DNA of 64,000 nucleotides, taken from contig OY856186.1 in assembly GCA_963693315.1 (NCBI GenBank), positions 283,398,944 to 283,462,943 on the forward strand. The letters run 5' to 3'. The stretch is from Diogma glabrata (Eukaryota > Arthropoda > Insecta > Diptera > Cylindrotomidae). The first letter of the stretch is position 1, and each line of letters starts with the position of its first letter. The position numbers and the translations under genes are program-made. Below are positions 22,819-34,489 of this stretch, piece by piece. The notes under the pieces were generated by a model. It ran no database searches and was not told where the DNA came from. It was given only the letters and a program-made list of their open reading frames with translations.

Positions 22819-23896
22819 ATAAGCAAAATTGTTAGTATATAAGATAAATAAACAAAAATTTTCAATAAATAACATTTACGCCTAATAAATAGAAAATACC
22901 GTATGTATATAACTTAAAATTGAATGTTTACGCCTAAATGTATGGTTATTAAGTAATTAAAATAACAAGAATTGTGAAAATTATATAATATGAAAGTACG
23001 AATATGATATTTTAATATCATTTTAGGTTGAAAATAAAAATTTATGTCAATATAAACAAAAATTTGTTTTTAGGGTAAATAACTCGATGACAATAAGTAG
23101 GTTAAAAACTAATATTACATAAATGAATAAAAATATTTTTTGCAATAAGTAGGTTAAAAACTAATATTACGTAAATGAATAAAAATATTTTTTTTTGCAA
23201 GAAGTAGGTTAAAAACTAATGTTACGTAATTGAATAAAATACTTTTTGCTAAATAGAAATTTTTCTTAAGAAATAAAATTAATAGAACACAAAAGATGAT
23301 GATCTTAAATTTTTCTGACCGAAATGGATTCACTGACGAAAGCTGAAAACCTGATTAATAAGCAAAATTGTTAGTATATAAGATAAATAAACAAAAATTT
23401 TCAATAAATAACATTTACGCCTAATAAATAGAAAATACCGTATGTATATAACTTAAAATTGAATGTTTACGCCTAAATGTATGGTTATTAAGTAATTAAA
23501 ATAACAAGAATTGTGAAAATTATATAATATGAAAGTACGAATATGATATTTTAATATCATTTTAGGTTGAAAATAAAAATTTATGTCAATATAAACAAAA
23601 ATTTTTTTTTAGGGTAAATAACTCGATGACAATAAGTAGGTTAAAAACTAATATTACATAAATGAATAAAAATATTTTTTGCAATAAGTAGGTTAAAAAC
23701 TAATATTACGTAAATGAATAAAAATATTTTTTTTGCAAGAAGTAGGTTAAAAACTAATGTTACGTAATTGAATAAAATATTTTTTGCTAAATAGAAATTT
23801 TTCTTAAGAAATAAAATTAATAGAACACAAAAGATGATGATCTTAAATTTTTCTGACCGAAATGGATTCACTGACGAAAGCTGAAAACCTGATTAG
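22819..23896 (+). repeat. Tandem duplication of about 539 bp in the leader and gag start
   Basis: Copy 1 is about 22819-23357 and copy 2 about 23358-23896, nearly identical, offset 538-539 bases (small T-run differences). Each copy contains the gag start codon (23324 and 23862). In copy 1 the frame stops after about 16 codons at the duplication junction, so only copy 2 leads into gag. Each copy also has an inner threefold repeat with GTAGGTTAAAAACTAATATT (near 23098, 23150 and 23205). Confidence 0.9.
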
Positions 23897-24404
23897 ACAG
23901 ACGCGTAAAATAGAAGAGTTACTAAACGAATCTAACTCTAAAACGTATGAGCATACATTGAATCTCTCAACTAAGCTCGAAGAGATCCGAAAGAAATTCA
24001 AGACTCTAGCAGTCACACTAGCACTCGAACTCAATAGCCAAGAATTTGAGAAAGTGAAGAAAAATTTCAAAACTCAGTATACAACAGTCAAAGAACTGAT
24101 TGATGAACAGTCGCATCAACTGATAGAGAAAACTGAAATAGAGAAAAACTCAGCCATGGCATCGTTTGATATCAACTCCACCTATAAACTCGTTCCAGAA
24201 TTCAAGGGTAAATACGAGGAATTGGAAAATTTTTTAAATTTAATTGGTTTCATCCATGACACGCTAAAGGATGATAACGAAAAAGCCAAATTAATCAATT
24301 TCATATTGCAAACTAAATTAGCCGAAAGAGCAAAGATTAGTCTAGGTTCTAGAAGGAGACCAACTAACCTAATAGAATTTAGAAATGTTTCGCGAAACAT
24401 TTAA
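23862..24404 (+). pseudogene. gag, N-terminal part (capsid region)
   Basis: Starts with ATG at 23862 in the second leader copy. Residues 1-90 are rich in charged helices (coiled-coil type matrix region); residues 105-170 (YKLVPEFKGKYEELENFLNL, then LINFILQTKLAERAKISLGS) fit the capsid region of gypsy Gag. The frame closes at 24404, while the proper continuation is in the next frame from about 24385, so a small indel near 24384 breaks the protein. Gag would form the cytoplasmic particle. Homology to 17.6/297-type Gag is judged from pattern only. Confidence 0.8.
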
Positions 24405-25011
24405 AACTAATTTAACTCCATCCAAAATACATGCTGATTTAGCGAGAGCCAGACAAGCGAACTTGTCAGCCGATCAATTTGGACAAAAAATTGAAACTCT
24501 AATCGCAAAACTAAACACGATCCAAATAGCGGAAAAAGGTGAAGATAAGAGAGAGTTGATTTCGGAATTAAACGATCAGATCGGATTAAATACATTCAAA
24601 TCGGGACTAAATGAACCGATTAAAACAACAATATACGCATCGCGACCGAAAGACTTGAAGGACGCAATAGATCTTGCTCGTGAAATCGACACGCAAGATA
24701 GAGCACAGGTATTAAGCTACGGTTTTCGAAAAAAGAATTGTAAGACTAACGGAATGTCTTACTCAAATAATTTTCAGAAAAATAATTTTAAAAAATATAG
24801 ATATAATAATAATGGTCATACAAATAGAAATTATAATAATAATGGTAATAAAGGATTTAGCAATAATAGAAATAATTACCAAAATAGCAATGGCTATAAC
24901 AAGAATTTTAAAAATATTCCAAATTATAGAAACAATAGATTTAATAAAGTAAATATGATTAGCTCCGGAAACGACGAGCTAGTCCCCGAAGACGTAGATT
25001 CGAGGGACTAA
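24385..25011 (+). pseudogene. gag, C-terminal part (capsid end and nucleocapsid-like tail)
   Basis: Continues the capsid (LTPSKIHADLARARQANLSA, then GLNEPIKTTIYASRPKDLKD, then AIDLAREIDTQD), a well-conserved gypsy Gag stretch. It is followed by about 60 residues of Asn/Arg/Lys-rich sequence from about codon 125. There is no CCHC knuckle, as in insect gypsy-group Gag, where the basic tail binds RNA. It overlaps the protease frame over 24963-25011, the protease frame being at -1, the usual gag-pol arrangement. Confidence 0.85.
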
Positions 25012-25487
25012 GGGAATCAGAAATAGATAACCCAATAAGAATACGTAATATAAATAATAGCACTTCAAATTTCATAATGATTCACAATAATGTAACTAGA
25101 TTTATAAGTAGCACATTTTTAATAGATACTGGAGCTGATATTTCACTCCTTAAAGAGAACGTATTAAGAGAAAATATAGAGTTAACAGACGATACTCGTA
25201 AAATAATTGGTGTAACAAAAGATGAATCGCACACTTTAGGTACGATTATAGCAACGTTAGATTTTGATGGCGAGAAAATTAAGCAAAAATTTCACATAGT
25301 AAGTGAAGAATTTCCACTAGGAACTGATGGAATATTAGGACGAGATTTCCTAAGAAACAACTTATGTAAGATAGACTACGAAACGTATACTTTAGCAATT
25401 TATATAAACGGCACAGAAATTTTACTACCAATAAGAACCAAACTGAGAGAAGAGAACAACTTTAGAATACCAGCCGTACACAGATGA
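24963..25487 (+). pseudogene. pol, aspartic protease
   Basis: The frame is open from 24963, in -1 relative to gag; the first ATG is 25077, but expression by frameshifting from gag is more likely. The catalytic motif FLIDTGADISLLK is present (near 25116-25155) and the second conserved block GTDGILGRDFLRNNLCKIDY supports a retropepsin. It closes at 25487, and the RT frame opens with an overlapping ATGA, in another -1 step. In related elements protease and RT are one frame, so a one-base indel near 25465-25480 is the simplest reading. Confidence 0.85.
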
Positions 25488-28132
25488 TTAAAGCAATAAA
25501 TTTAAACGTAGCTGAAGATAGTGTAATCTTAGACGAAGAAATACAAGATGGTGTATTTATAGCCAATTCAATAATACCAGAAAAAGGCATTACACATATA
25601 AAAATTCTCAACACACTTGATCATGAGATAACAGTCAAGAATATCTCACCAAGGATAGTACCACTCAGAGATTATGAAGTTATGAATGTACGAGACAGCA
25701 AAATAAAGAATCTTGAAAAAGAAAGATACACGAAATTGTTAGAAGAACTAAAAATCGAAAACTTGGATGATACAGCGAAAAAGTCAATTTTGGAAATTTG
25801 TGAACAATATTCCGTTATTTTTCATTTAAAAGGAGATAATCTTACAACAAATAATTTCTATAAACAAACCATCACTACAATGGATAAAACACCAGTTTAT
25901 ATCAAGAATTATAGATTACCTCAATCTCAAATTGAAGAAATAAATAATCAAGTAGAAGAACTAATCAAAGGAGATATAGTAGAAGGATCAACGAGTTCAT
26001 TCAATGCACCTCTATTAATCGTAAAGAAGAAAGGGGAAGAAAATACCAAATATCGACTTGTAGTGGACTTCAGACAACTCAATAAGAAGATTGTAGATGA
26101 TAAGTTCCCACTCACGAGATTGGACGACATATTAGACAGTCTCGGAAGAGCAAAGTATTTTACAACACTGGATTTGGCGAGTTCTTTCCACCAAATAGAA
26201 CTTGAGAAGGATTCACGACCATTAACAGCATTCTCAACAAATAAAGGTCATTACCAATTTGAAAGGTTACCATTCGGCTTAAAAATATCAACTAATAGCT
26301 TTCAAAGAATGTTATCCATAGCACTAGCTGGTCTAGAAGCAGAAGCATTCCTATATGTCGATGATATAATTATATTCGGGTGTAGCTTGAAACACCACAA
26401 TATGAACCTGATCAAAACCTTAGAAAGATTGAGAAAATACAACTTAAAATTAAATCCAAGAAAATGCAATTTTTTACAAACCGAAGTAACTTATTTGGGA
26501 CACTTAATAACAAGTCAAGGCATAAAAACAGATCCGAAAAAATATGATATAGTTAAAGATTATCCTATACCGAAAAACGCTGATGAAGCTAAACGATTTA
26601 CAGCATTTTGTAACTACTATAGAAGATTTATACCAAAATTCGCAGAAATCGCAAAACCATTGAACAATTTAAACAAAAAGAACACAACGTTCGAATGGAC
26701 TAAAGAATGTGAAGAGGCATTCACAACATTAAAAAACAAGCTGATCAATCCACCAATATTAAAATACCCAAATTTTGAAGAGACATTCATAATAACAACA
26801 GATGCATCAAATTACGCATTGGGAGCTGTGTTATCACAGGGAGAAATAGGAAATGATTTGCCGATTTCCTACGCTAGCCGATCATTAAATAAATACGAAA
26901 TTAACAAGCCAATAATTGAAAAGGAACTGCTAAGTATACACTGGGCCATAAACTTTTTTAGACCGTACGTCTATGGGAGAAAATTCACAGTGGTGACAGA
27001 CCACAGGCCATTAGTGAGTCTGTTCACGCACAAAAATCCGTCATCAAAACTAACAAGGATCAGATTAGACTTATCTGACTATGATTTCCAAATCATTTAT
27101 AAACAAGGAAAGATGAATGCAAACGCTGACGCATTATCTAGAATAGAAGTAAACTCAGACACGCTTAAAGCGATGATACCGACATCCACGGTAAATACAG
27201 TTAAAACGAGGGCTATGACAAGAAAAGAGAATAACAAAACAGAGGAAAACACCGCAGAGTTGAAAACGGAGTGCACGCTGTATTCATGGAACTGCACCTC
27301 TATATCTGAAATAAGAAATATGAGAACCTTGTCATTTGAAGATAAAGAATCACGTGATAAAATAAAGAAAAAATGTATTGACTACAAAGAAAATAATGAT
27401 AGTTTGCGAATAATTGAATTGAATAAAAAGAATAAAAGAGGAATCCTGGTAATATATAGTAAAAATCCAAGTATCGCCTTAGGGAATACACTGGAGAAGC
27501 TGATATTAATTATGAAAAGGGAAAAAATAGAGAATCTAGCGCTAGAGATTAATGATAGTATATTCACACATGTAGATGTGAATGAATTTAAAAATGAATT
27601 CAATAAGCTGCAGCAGAAAAATAATAAAGAAAATATGCAAACAAATTTAAAGATAATAATTTATGAAGCACCTCAAAGAATTACAGATAGAAACAAAATG
27701 GATGAATTAATAAAAGTTTACCACGATACACCACACACCGGAGGACATGCAGGTGTTAAAAGAACAATTAACAAATTAAAACAAAAATACGTCTGGAAAA
27801 ATATGAGTAGAATGAAAAAGAAATATGTAAAAAAATGTGAATCATGTGCTGAAAATAAACAAATTAGAAATGTTAAGGAAAAATTAACCATAACCGATAC
27901 ACCGACAACAAGCTTTGAAACAATTTCAATGGACACAGTTGGACCATTGCGACTTACGGATAGCAATAGATATATTCTTACGATTCAATGCGATTTAACG
28001 AAATACATTGAAGCGATACCGATAGAAAACAAAGAAGCAAAAACAATAGCCAAAGCGCTCGTAGAAAAATTCATTCTAAAATACGGTAATTTTAAAAAAT
28101 TAAAAACAGACTTAGGGACGTTAATGAATTAA
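25484..28132 (+). pseudogene. pol, reverse transcriptase, RNase H and first part of integrase
   Basis: 882 codons. RT: YRLVVDFRQLNKK (near residue 190), TLDLASSFHQIEL, FERLPFGLKISTNSFQRML, AFLYVDDIIIFG (catalytic YVDD near 291) and LGHLITSQGIKTDPKK. RNase H: ITTDASNYALGAVLSQ (near 437) and VVTDHRPLVSLF (near 505). Then a tether and integrase: zinc finger HDTPHTGGHAG with CESCAENK (746-790), catalytic core SMDTVGPL (first D, near 815) and LKTDLGT (second D, near 873). The frame ends just after the second D because of a short deletion or indel near 28115-28130. All RT and RNase H catalytic residues are present. Confidence 0.95.
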
Positions 28133-28704
28133 TGAGAAATGTATGTGCATTCTTTAAAATATCCCATATAACCTCGACACCATATCACCATGAGACACTT
28201 GGTTCTATAGAGAGAAACCATAGAGTGTTGAATGAATACCTTCTTTCATTCACGAGTGATTATAACTGGGAAGAGTGGATTCCATATTTTGTGTTTTGTT
28301 ACAACACAACACCACATACAGACACCGGGTACACACCGTATGAGTTGATTTTTGGAAAGCTAGCAAGCCTTCCATCGGACGAAAAATTGACTAATAACGC
28401 ACCAATATACAATTTTGATAACTACGCAGAAGAATTGAGATTTCGCTTACGACAGGCTCAAAGCAAAGCGAAAGAGCTTCTAATAATAGCAAAAATAAAC
28501 CGAAAAAATATCTATGATAGAAACGCGAATCCGATAGACATAGAAAAAGGTGATTACGTTTGGTTAAAAGTAGGTGAAAGAAAAAAGTTAGACTCACCAT
28601 TCGATGGACCGTATGAGGTCATAGAAATAATAGAAAATAATGTTAAGATAAAAATGGGCAATAAAGAAAAATTTGTACATAAAAACAGATTAAAGAAAAA
28701 TTAG
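28132..28704 (+). pseudogene. pol, C-terminal part of integrase
   Basis: Continues the integrase core in another frame: ISHITSTPYHHETLGSIERN contains the third catalytic acid (E of SIERN). A typical C-terminal region follows: NTTPHTDTGYTPYELIFG, then YDRNANPIDIEKGDYVWLKV and FDGPYEVIEI. The stop lies 195 bases before the 3' LTR, and no further ORF (no envelope) fits between. Confidence 0.9.
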
Positions 28705-28888
28705 GATTAGTTAAAATTGCCAAAATAATAGTTAAGTAATAAGAATAAAATTGTAAAATAGAATAAAATTATATTACTTGCAAACAATAAAAATATGTAA
28801 CAATTTCTCCAATAATTAAGCATAAATAATATCAAAAAGGTCAAAATAATAATAACAATGAAAATTTATCTTCAATAAATTTTCACTT

Positions 28889-28899
28889 AGGGGTAGGGA
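28889..28899 (+). promoter_or_regulatory. Polypurine tract
   Basis: AGGGGTAGGGA immediately before the 3' LTR, the usual primer site for plus-strand DNA. Confidence 0.8.
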
Positions 28900-29497
28900 T
28901 GTAACATATGTATGACTAATCCAATTGACATACATTACATATGTTATTCTCCCAACCAAACAATTCTAAACAATTAAATAAGTCATCAAAAACTTAAAAG
29001 CCTAGATCTAAATTAACAATTAACTTAAAATAACATTAAAGCTGATGACATTACAAAAATAAACTTGAATAAAATTTAAATAAAATTTGTCGAAATTACT
29101 GCTGAACGAGGCAATTATATTTATTTAATATAATATTGACCGATATTAACTTCACATAATAAATCGATTGATAATTGGTTAATCGATTTAATTATGAAAA
29201 TAAATGTAAATAAATGTAATCTTAAGAGGGGATTATAGCGGGGAAACCCTCTATCAATTCCACTATAAATTAAATGAAAATTGTAACGAAGAATCAATCA
29301 ATAAACTTATCCGAAAGTTTAAAGTTAAAGTGTTAGTTTTAATTTAAAACCTCTAACGGAAGAAAGTCTGCCCAATAGGCCTTAGTCTACGGGTTTAACA
29401 TGGTTTATCCAGTTGTAAAGACTTTCTTCCCATCATAAATATCGAGACGAATAAGTGGACGCCGTAGTATAGCAGCTCAACAGATAAGTCCACCATA
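28900..29497 (+). repeat. 3' LTR of the gypsy-type element
   Basis: 598 bp, identical to the 5' LTR but for one base by eye. It is followed by ATAT and then the continuation of the LINE reverse transcriptase. Confidence 0.95.
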
Positions 29498-29501
29498 ATA
29501 T

Positions 29502-30307
29502 ACAATCGTATCGCACCGATATTGAATGACCAGATCCCAGTCGAACAAGCTGGTTTTCGTCCCAATCGCAGTTGCACTGACCAACTGCTCGCTCTAACAT
29601 CCTATATCGAAGCTGGGTATCAAAAACAACTAAAAACAGGCGCAGTATTCATCGATCTTACTGCAGCATATGACACGGTCTGGCGAATTGGGATTATATA
29701 TAAGCTGTTCAATGCAATACCTTGTAACACCATCTCGCGTTTAATTAACAACATGCTGAGTAATCGTGTATTCAAAGTTCATCTAAATAATTCCTGCAGT
29801 AGGTCTAAAATGCTTAACAATGGTTTACCACAGGGTTCCGTCCTGGCGCCATTACTTTTTAATCTGTACATCCATGACATTCCTGACACAACATCAAAGA
29901 AATTTGGTTACGCTGATGATTGGACCCTGGCCACTCAAAACAAAGACATGGGTGTTTTGGAGGATTTGCTCTCAACTGACCTAGCGATAATGAATGACTA
30001 TTTTCGAACGTGGAGTTTATTTCCCAATCTAAGTAAAACCGAGAGCTCCTGTTTCCACTTAAACAACAAACTGGCAAAACACGAACTATCAGTGTTATTT
30101 AACGGCACTGTCATTAAATACAATCAACAGCCAAAGTACCTGGGCATTACTCTCGATAGAACTCTTTCTTTTAAACTCCACCTAGAAAATACGTCACAAA
30201 AACTTAAAACAAGAAACAATATATTGCACAAACTGGCAGGCTCTACATGGTGCTACTCCAGCTACCCTTCGAACAACTGCTCTAAGTCTGGTTTACTCAG
30301 TGGCTGA
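29502..30307 (+). pseudogene. LINE ORF, middle part: RT palm and thumb
   Basis: Continues the RT directly after the 3' LTR and the ATAT duplication. Motifs: EQAGFRPNRSCTDQL, FIDLTAAYDTVW (A-box aspartate), LPQGSVLAPLLFNLYIHD (B-box), FGYADDWTL (catalytic YADD near 29909) and PKYLGITLDRTL. Near 30250, just after AGSTW, a one-base shift moves the proper continuation into the frame that reads on at 30300. Catalytic residues are intact. The break is either a real mutation or an assembly error. Confidence 0.9.
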
Positions 30308-30482
30308 GTATGGCGCACCAGTCTGGTTGAATAGCACACATACTCAAAAAGTTGACTGCCAGCTGCATGCTACGATGCGTACTATAAGTGGTACTATCAG
30401 ATCCACCCCTTTACCTTGGCTCCCTGTGTTAAGCAATATCGCTCCACCTGCACTCAGACGCTCGCATTTCTCTCATGCGTGA
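30300..30482 (+). pseudogene. LINE ORF, region after the RT
   Basis: Short frame continuing the RT-downstream domain (AEYGAPVWLNSTHTQKVD, then RTISGTIRSTPLPWLPVLSN). It overlaps the previous piece by 8 bases in another frame and ends at 30482, where a second shift is needed to enter the C-terminal piece. This block (AEY..P.W....H...LD..) is usual after the thumb in LINEs of the I/jockey groups. Confidence 0.8.
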
Positions 30483-30945
30483 ACATAAAAAGGTAACCAA
30501 CAACACCACGTTACCCTTGCACGAATATTACGGTGACCACACTCGTTGTCGATTGAAGTCAAGAAAGCCTCCACATAAAACTGCCAGCAACCTGCTGGCA
30601 ACTGATTTTAATATCTTGGATGCCTGGGACACCTCCTGGCAATATTACAACACAACTGGCCTTTCTATTACTAACCCGACTTCTACCCAACCTGGTTTCG
30701 ATTTGCCACGTCATACCTGGACTACATTAAACCGAATAAGAACGAATCATGGACGTTGTGCTGATTCTTTCTACAAGTGGGGCATTTCAGAGTCCCCTGA
30801 GTGTGACTGCGGCGCTCCACAACAAACTATAAAACACATTGCAACTGTGTGTCCAATTCGACGTTACAATGGCAACATCTCAGACATCCATTTGGCAACT
30901 CCCGATGTAGTAGCATGGATAGACTCGCTCGATGTAAACATCTAA
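30475..30945 (+). pseudogene. LINE ORF, C-terminal zinc-binding domain
   Basis: The last 156 codons. They contain RIRTNHGRCADSFYKWGI followed by CDCGAP and HIATVCP, that is Cys-x-Cys and His-x4-Cys ligands of the C-terminal finger found in many insect LINEs and thought to bind nucleic acid. The stop at 30943-30945 is probably the native one. The following 200 bases are the 3' UTR, with a small hairpin at 31054-31080 (AGGTAGA with TCTACCT). Confidence 0.85.
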
Positions 30946-32339
30946 TGTTCAAATGTACTGCCCAATGTTCAAATATTTTACTTTTTAATTTACTTAAAAG
31001 ACACGCAATCAAATCGATTGTAAGTTCATTTAATGTGTATCCATGTATTGTTTTAGGTAGATTTCATAGAAGAGTCTACCTATTTTTAAGTTTAATTTTT
31101 TAATGTGTCACAAAAAAAAACCATACGCTAAATAAATAAAATATATGAAAAGCGGAAACGGTAAATAACAACAGAAAAAAATTATACGTATATGTATATA
31201 TATATGTAAATTCATTTCATAAAAAGTCGTTTCATAGATAGGTATGTAGAATTTTTTTGCCAGCGAACACGAAATTTGTTTGTTATGCGCATATTGTTTG
31301 CACATGCGCAGAATATTCAGTGTCCCGATTAAAATATTAAATGTATAAATTAAAATATTAAAATATTAAATGTCCCGATATTAAGTGTCCCGATTAAAAA
31401 AAACTATTGGGATCCCATTGAAATGGACAAAAAAAACGCATAAAATTTATAAATTATTATTGAAATTCGACCAATTATAATTGAAACCCAAAAACTAGTA
31501 GAAATATTAATGATTTTGTAGGTAATATAACAAAATTTTGATAATCAAAAATAATTATAATAAAAATAACGACGAACAATCGAATGATTTCAACAATCGA
31601 ATAAATAGTAGTCGACATGTTGTAACAATCGAATTATTCGAAGTGTTTTTTTGTCGTCAACAAAGTAGAACACACCACCCCTAGGGTCACAAAACTAAAA
31701 AACTCGTTGGATTTTGGCCACTTCATTTTTCAGTTTAAAAAAAAATTTAATAATAAAAAAATTATGTTTCTATTAGGTAAGGATGAATATGTCTATATGC
31801 GTATTTTCAGTATTGAGTTAAACGATCGAGCTACATTTTTTGAAAATTAATATCACATGGGCTTTCAGTATTTTATTCTAAATTGTTTGGTTAGCACTTT
31901 CAAAGTTTAAGTGTAATGGATGAGGACATTTTATCAGTCCCCAATGGAGTAACACTAGACAATTTTAAATTTAGAGTTTTAAGAACTCAGAAATATAGCT
32001 AAAAATACTATCTGCTGGTTCATTGACACTTTTGTAAAAATCAAGAAACTTATGTTGTAAGCCAGTTAAAAAAAACTCATAAAAAGTACTGTACACCCAA
32101 TTCTGTTTTTACACGGTAGATACGTTCCAGGAAAAGACGTGTAAAAAAAACTGTGCATAAAAAGACATGCAGCATATAGAAAAAAAGGGGATTGGTTCCA
32201 TACCCTTTATTTCTGTAAAAAATAGGTAAAATAAAATGATTTGTACAAAAAAACTATTAAGAGTCTATATAAAAGCCAAATTAAATTTTTTGTGCATGTA
32301 TGCACAGTTCATTTGATAAAAAAACAAAAATTAAACCAG

Positions 32340-33110
32340 AGATCAGCAACAGTGCGACAATGTTGTAGGAAATCAAGATTTGATGTTAAATTTAGCCTAG
32401 AGCCTAGATCGAAATAGATGCACCACACAAGACTTGACAACAATATTCCATACATGGACGAATGTAGAACTTATAAATGTGGAGTAAATTATACGGAATG
32501 AAATATTTTTACCATCTAATTAGGATGCTATTAGTTCGTCATAGATACTAATGGAAGTATCATTGGGGAACTCGGTCTATGATCTAAAAACAATCAATAG
32601 CTGTTTTTTGGTGGAATTAGAATTGAATAAATTTTTTTACCCCAATCGGCGACTTTATTCTCGGTCCTCGGTGCTTTTCTCCTTCAAGGTCCTCGTTTAC
32701 ATTTATAACAACGTTTCTCCGGGCGAGATTTATTTTTTCATTCATTTTACCTTTGAAGATAGGGGAACGAATGACCTGTGCAATGTACTGTATGTCATCT
32801 GCAAAACTATTTGTCGTGTTACTGATAATTTTCAACAGATCATTGATATAAATTAAAAATAGAGTGGGGAATAAAACTGTGCCTTGGAGAACACCAGTAA
32901 TAATTAATTTAGATTCAGAAGAAAAACTATCGATGGATACCGAAATGTTTTGATCGGTGAGGCATTTTTGAATATGCTTTATGTATACATGAAGTTGGCA
33001 TGCCAGATTCGATCATATGCTTTTCAGATGTTTAAGCGATAACGTACGTTTCACAAGCTCAATCAAACACGCTGTTCCAACGACATATATATAATTTGAA
33101 ATATTAGTTT
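32340..33110 (-). pseudogene. Jockey-like LINE remnant
   Basis: On the minus strand it matches the end and middle of the remnant at 58320-59600 (for example TGCGACAATGTTGTAG near 32352 and the block around 32860-32960). Heavily broken; the open frame of 101 codons at 32551-32856 on the other strand is a by-product. Confidence 0.55.
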
Positions 33111-33119
33111 TTTTGGGAA

Positions 33120-34260
33120 ATGGCTAGTGTAGGCACAGCCAGTTCCAAAAAAGGTACGAAAACGGATACAACAAATTACAAACCCATATCAAACTAATCG
33201 ATTGTAGCTAAAATATTTGAAAAAAACATTAATTTTAAAAATATGAGGTTCTTTGTTAACTGGTCAAAAATACTTAAAAACAATGCGGTTTTCGCCGAAA
33301 GACGATCGTCCTACATGGATTATTGTTGTCACATATGAAGTGTACCATACAGGTCTTGATTGAATGTTTACAACAGAGGGCTGTTAAATTGATCAGCAAT
33401 TCAAATCTTACTAATGAGCTTGATTCCTGGTATGTCGCTGATTTGACGGTATTTTACATTATGGATAAACGGGCTTCTATCTATATTAAATCGATTTTAC
33501 CTAAGCCTGCAAACTTGACACGTTACACCAGAGTATCAATAAGAGTATAATAAGATAAAATAATTTTCTTCCTCCAAACTTTAAGATTAGCGTTAAAAAA
33601 TAAAAAATCTTCAAAGAAAATTGATCAACTGTACATACATACTTCTAGGAATAGAAGTTGAAAACAATATGAAATTAAATTCTCATATTTTTAACCTAGC
33701 TAAGAACGCTGTTCAAAAATTTTGATCTTTGGAACGATTTCGTAAGTTTTTCAATAGCGAACAGCTTCTTTTAATATATAAATCATTTATACTCCCTGCA
33801 TGGAGTATTGTTCTCACATATGGGGGTGTATCTGATTTTAGTAGTATGAAGTAAATTGAGTTTGTTCAGCGCAGAACTGCTAAACTATTTAGCAAATCAA
33901 CTCTTATTAATGAGTTAAATTCCTTGCAACATAGGAGAAATGTTGCTGATCTGAGAATTTTCTATTAATACATTGTGGATGAACAAACTTCGACTGAGAT
34001 AAAATCAATTTTACCTGAACTAGCAACCTATCGCGTAACACCAGAGTAAATTTTGTAGCCCATCCTTTTACACTTCATATAAAAAGAATCAGAAGTGTTG
34101 CTTTTCAGTGTGATTTTTTCAGCAGAGTCTCTCACATATGGAATGTCTCACCAGCAAGGGTTTTCCCTGATAGCTTTAATCCTCAAAATTTTAAAGATAA
34201 CGTTCATAAACTTCTTAAAGAAATTTAATTTATTCAAACTTAATCCTAATCCCTAGTTGG
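33120..34260 (+). pseudogene. Jockey-like LINE remnant, RT C-terminal half
   Basis: Two overlapping pieces (33310-33550 and 33650-34260) of the family seen at 55190-56520: RAVKLISNSNLTNELDS, LGIEVENNMKLNSHIF, the block around SEQLLLIYKSFILP, and a 3' end like 56340-56470 (GTTGGACATGGTAGCTTC near 34256). Many stops. Confidence 0.7.
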
Positions 34261-34489
34261 ACATGGTAGCTTCAGATATTAAGAGACGTTAATTTATAAT
34301 TTATTATAATTAACACTAAACATGTCTAGCTTTGTATATAAAAAAAAAAATTCGAATTTTCTTCAAAATTTAAACCGTGCTATTTCAAATAAAACCGTGT
34401 AAAAACGAATTTAAATTTTTTTTCTAGACCGTGTTATTTCAAAACCGTCTAAAAAAAGACCGTGTAAAAACAGAATTGGGTGTATTGTA

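Larger units (their letters stand above)
21595..29497 (+). mobile_element. Ty3/gypsy-type LTR retrotransposon, complete with both LTRs
   Basis: Length 7903 bp. Two LTRs of 598 bp (21595-22192 and 28900-29497) differ by one base by eye (near 21685). They are flanked by the target duplication ATAT (21591-21594, 29498-29501), a site type favoured by the gypsy/17.6/297 group. A primer binding site starting TGG follows the left LTR, and a purine-rich tract precedes the right LTR. Order: leader ORF, duplicated leader, gag, protease, RT/RNase H, integrase; no envelope gene. Gag, the protease-RT junction and integrase are each broken by small indels. Confidence 0.95.
19893..31145 (+). mobile_element. 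APE-type LINE with an LTR element inserted in its RT
   Basis: A single-ORF LINE: 5' region with ribozyme-like fold, endonuclease, reverse transcriptase and C-terminal zinc-binding motif, then an A-rich 3' end (about 31110-31145). The coding sequence runs 20031-21594, is interrupted by the gypsy-type element 21595-29497, and resumes at 29502. Two further frameshifts (near 30250 and 30470) break the second half. Its flanks (19847-19890 and 31226-31245) carry the shared 19-mer ACCTATCTATGAAACGACT in inverted orientation, so it seems to sit in the TA-rich centre of an older fold-back element. The exact 3' end and target duplication were not resolved. Confidence 0.8.
32093..34483. mobile_element. 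TIR element ACACCCAATTCTG..., pogo-like ends
   Basis: The 25 bp ends (32093-32117 and 34459-34483) are perfect inverted repeats beginning ACACCCAATTCTGTTTTTAC, with T/A outside fitting a TA target. Inside the ends, the CCGTGTAAAAA motif is repeated in the right part (34390-34465). The centre is made of LINE pieces, so the element is non-autonomous or was used as an insertion target. Confidence 0.75.

Noticed and set aside
28705..28899. Envelope gene of the gypsy-type element
   Set aside because: Only 195 bases remain before the 3' LTR, and no frame fits.
32551..32856. Open frame of 101 codons, plus strand
   Set aside because: Antisense to a jockey-like LINE remnant recognised by comparison with 58320-59600.
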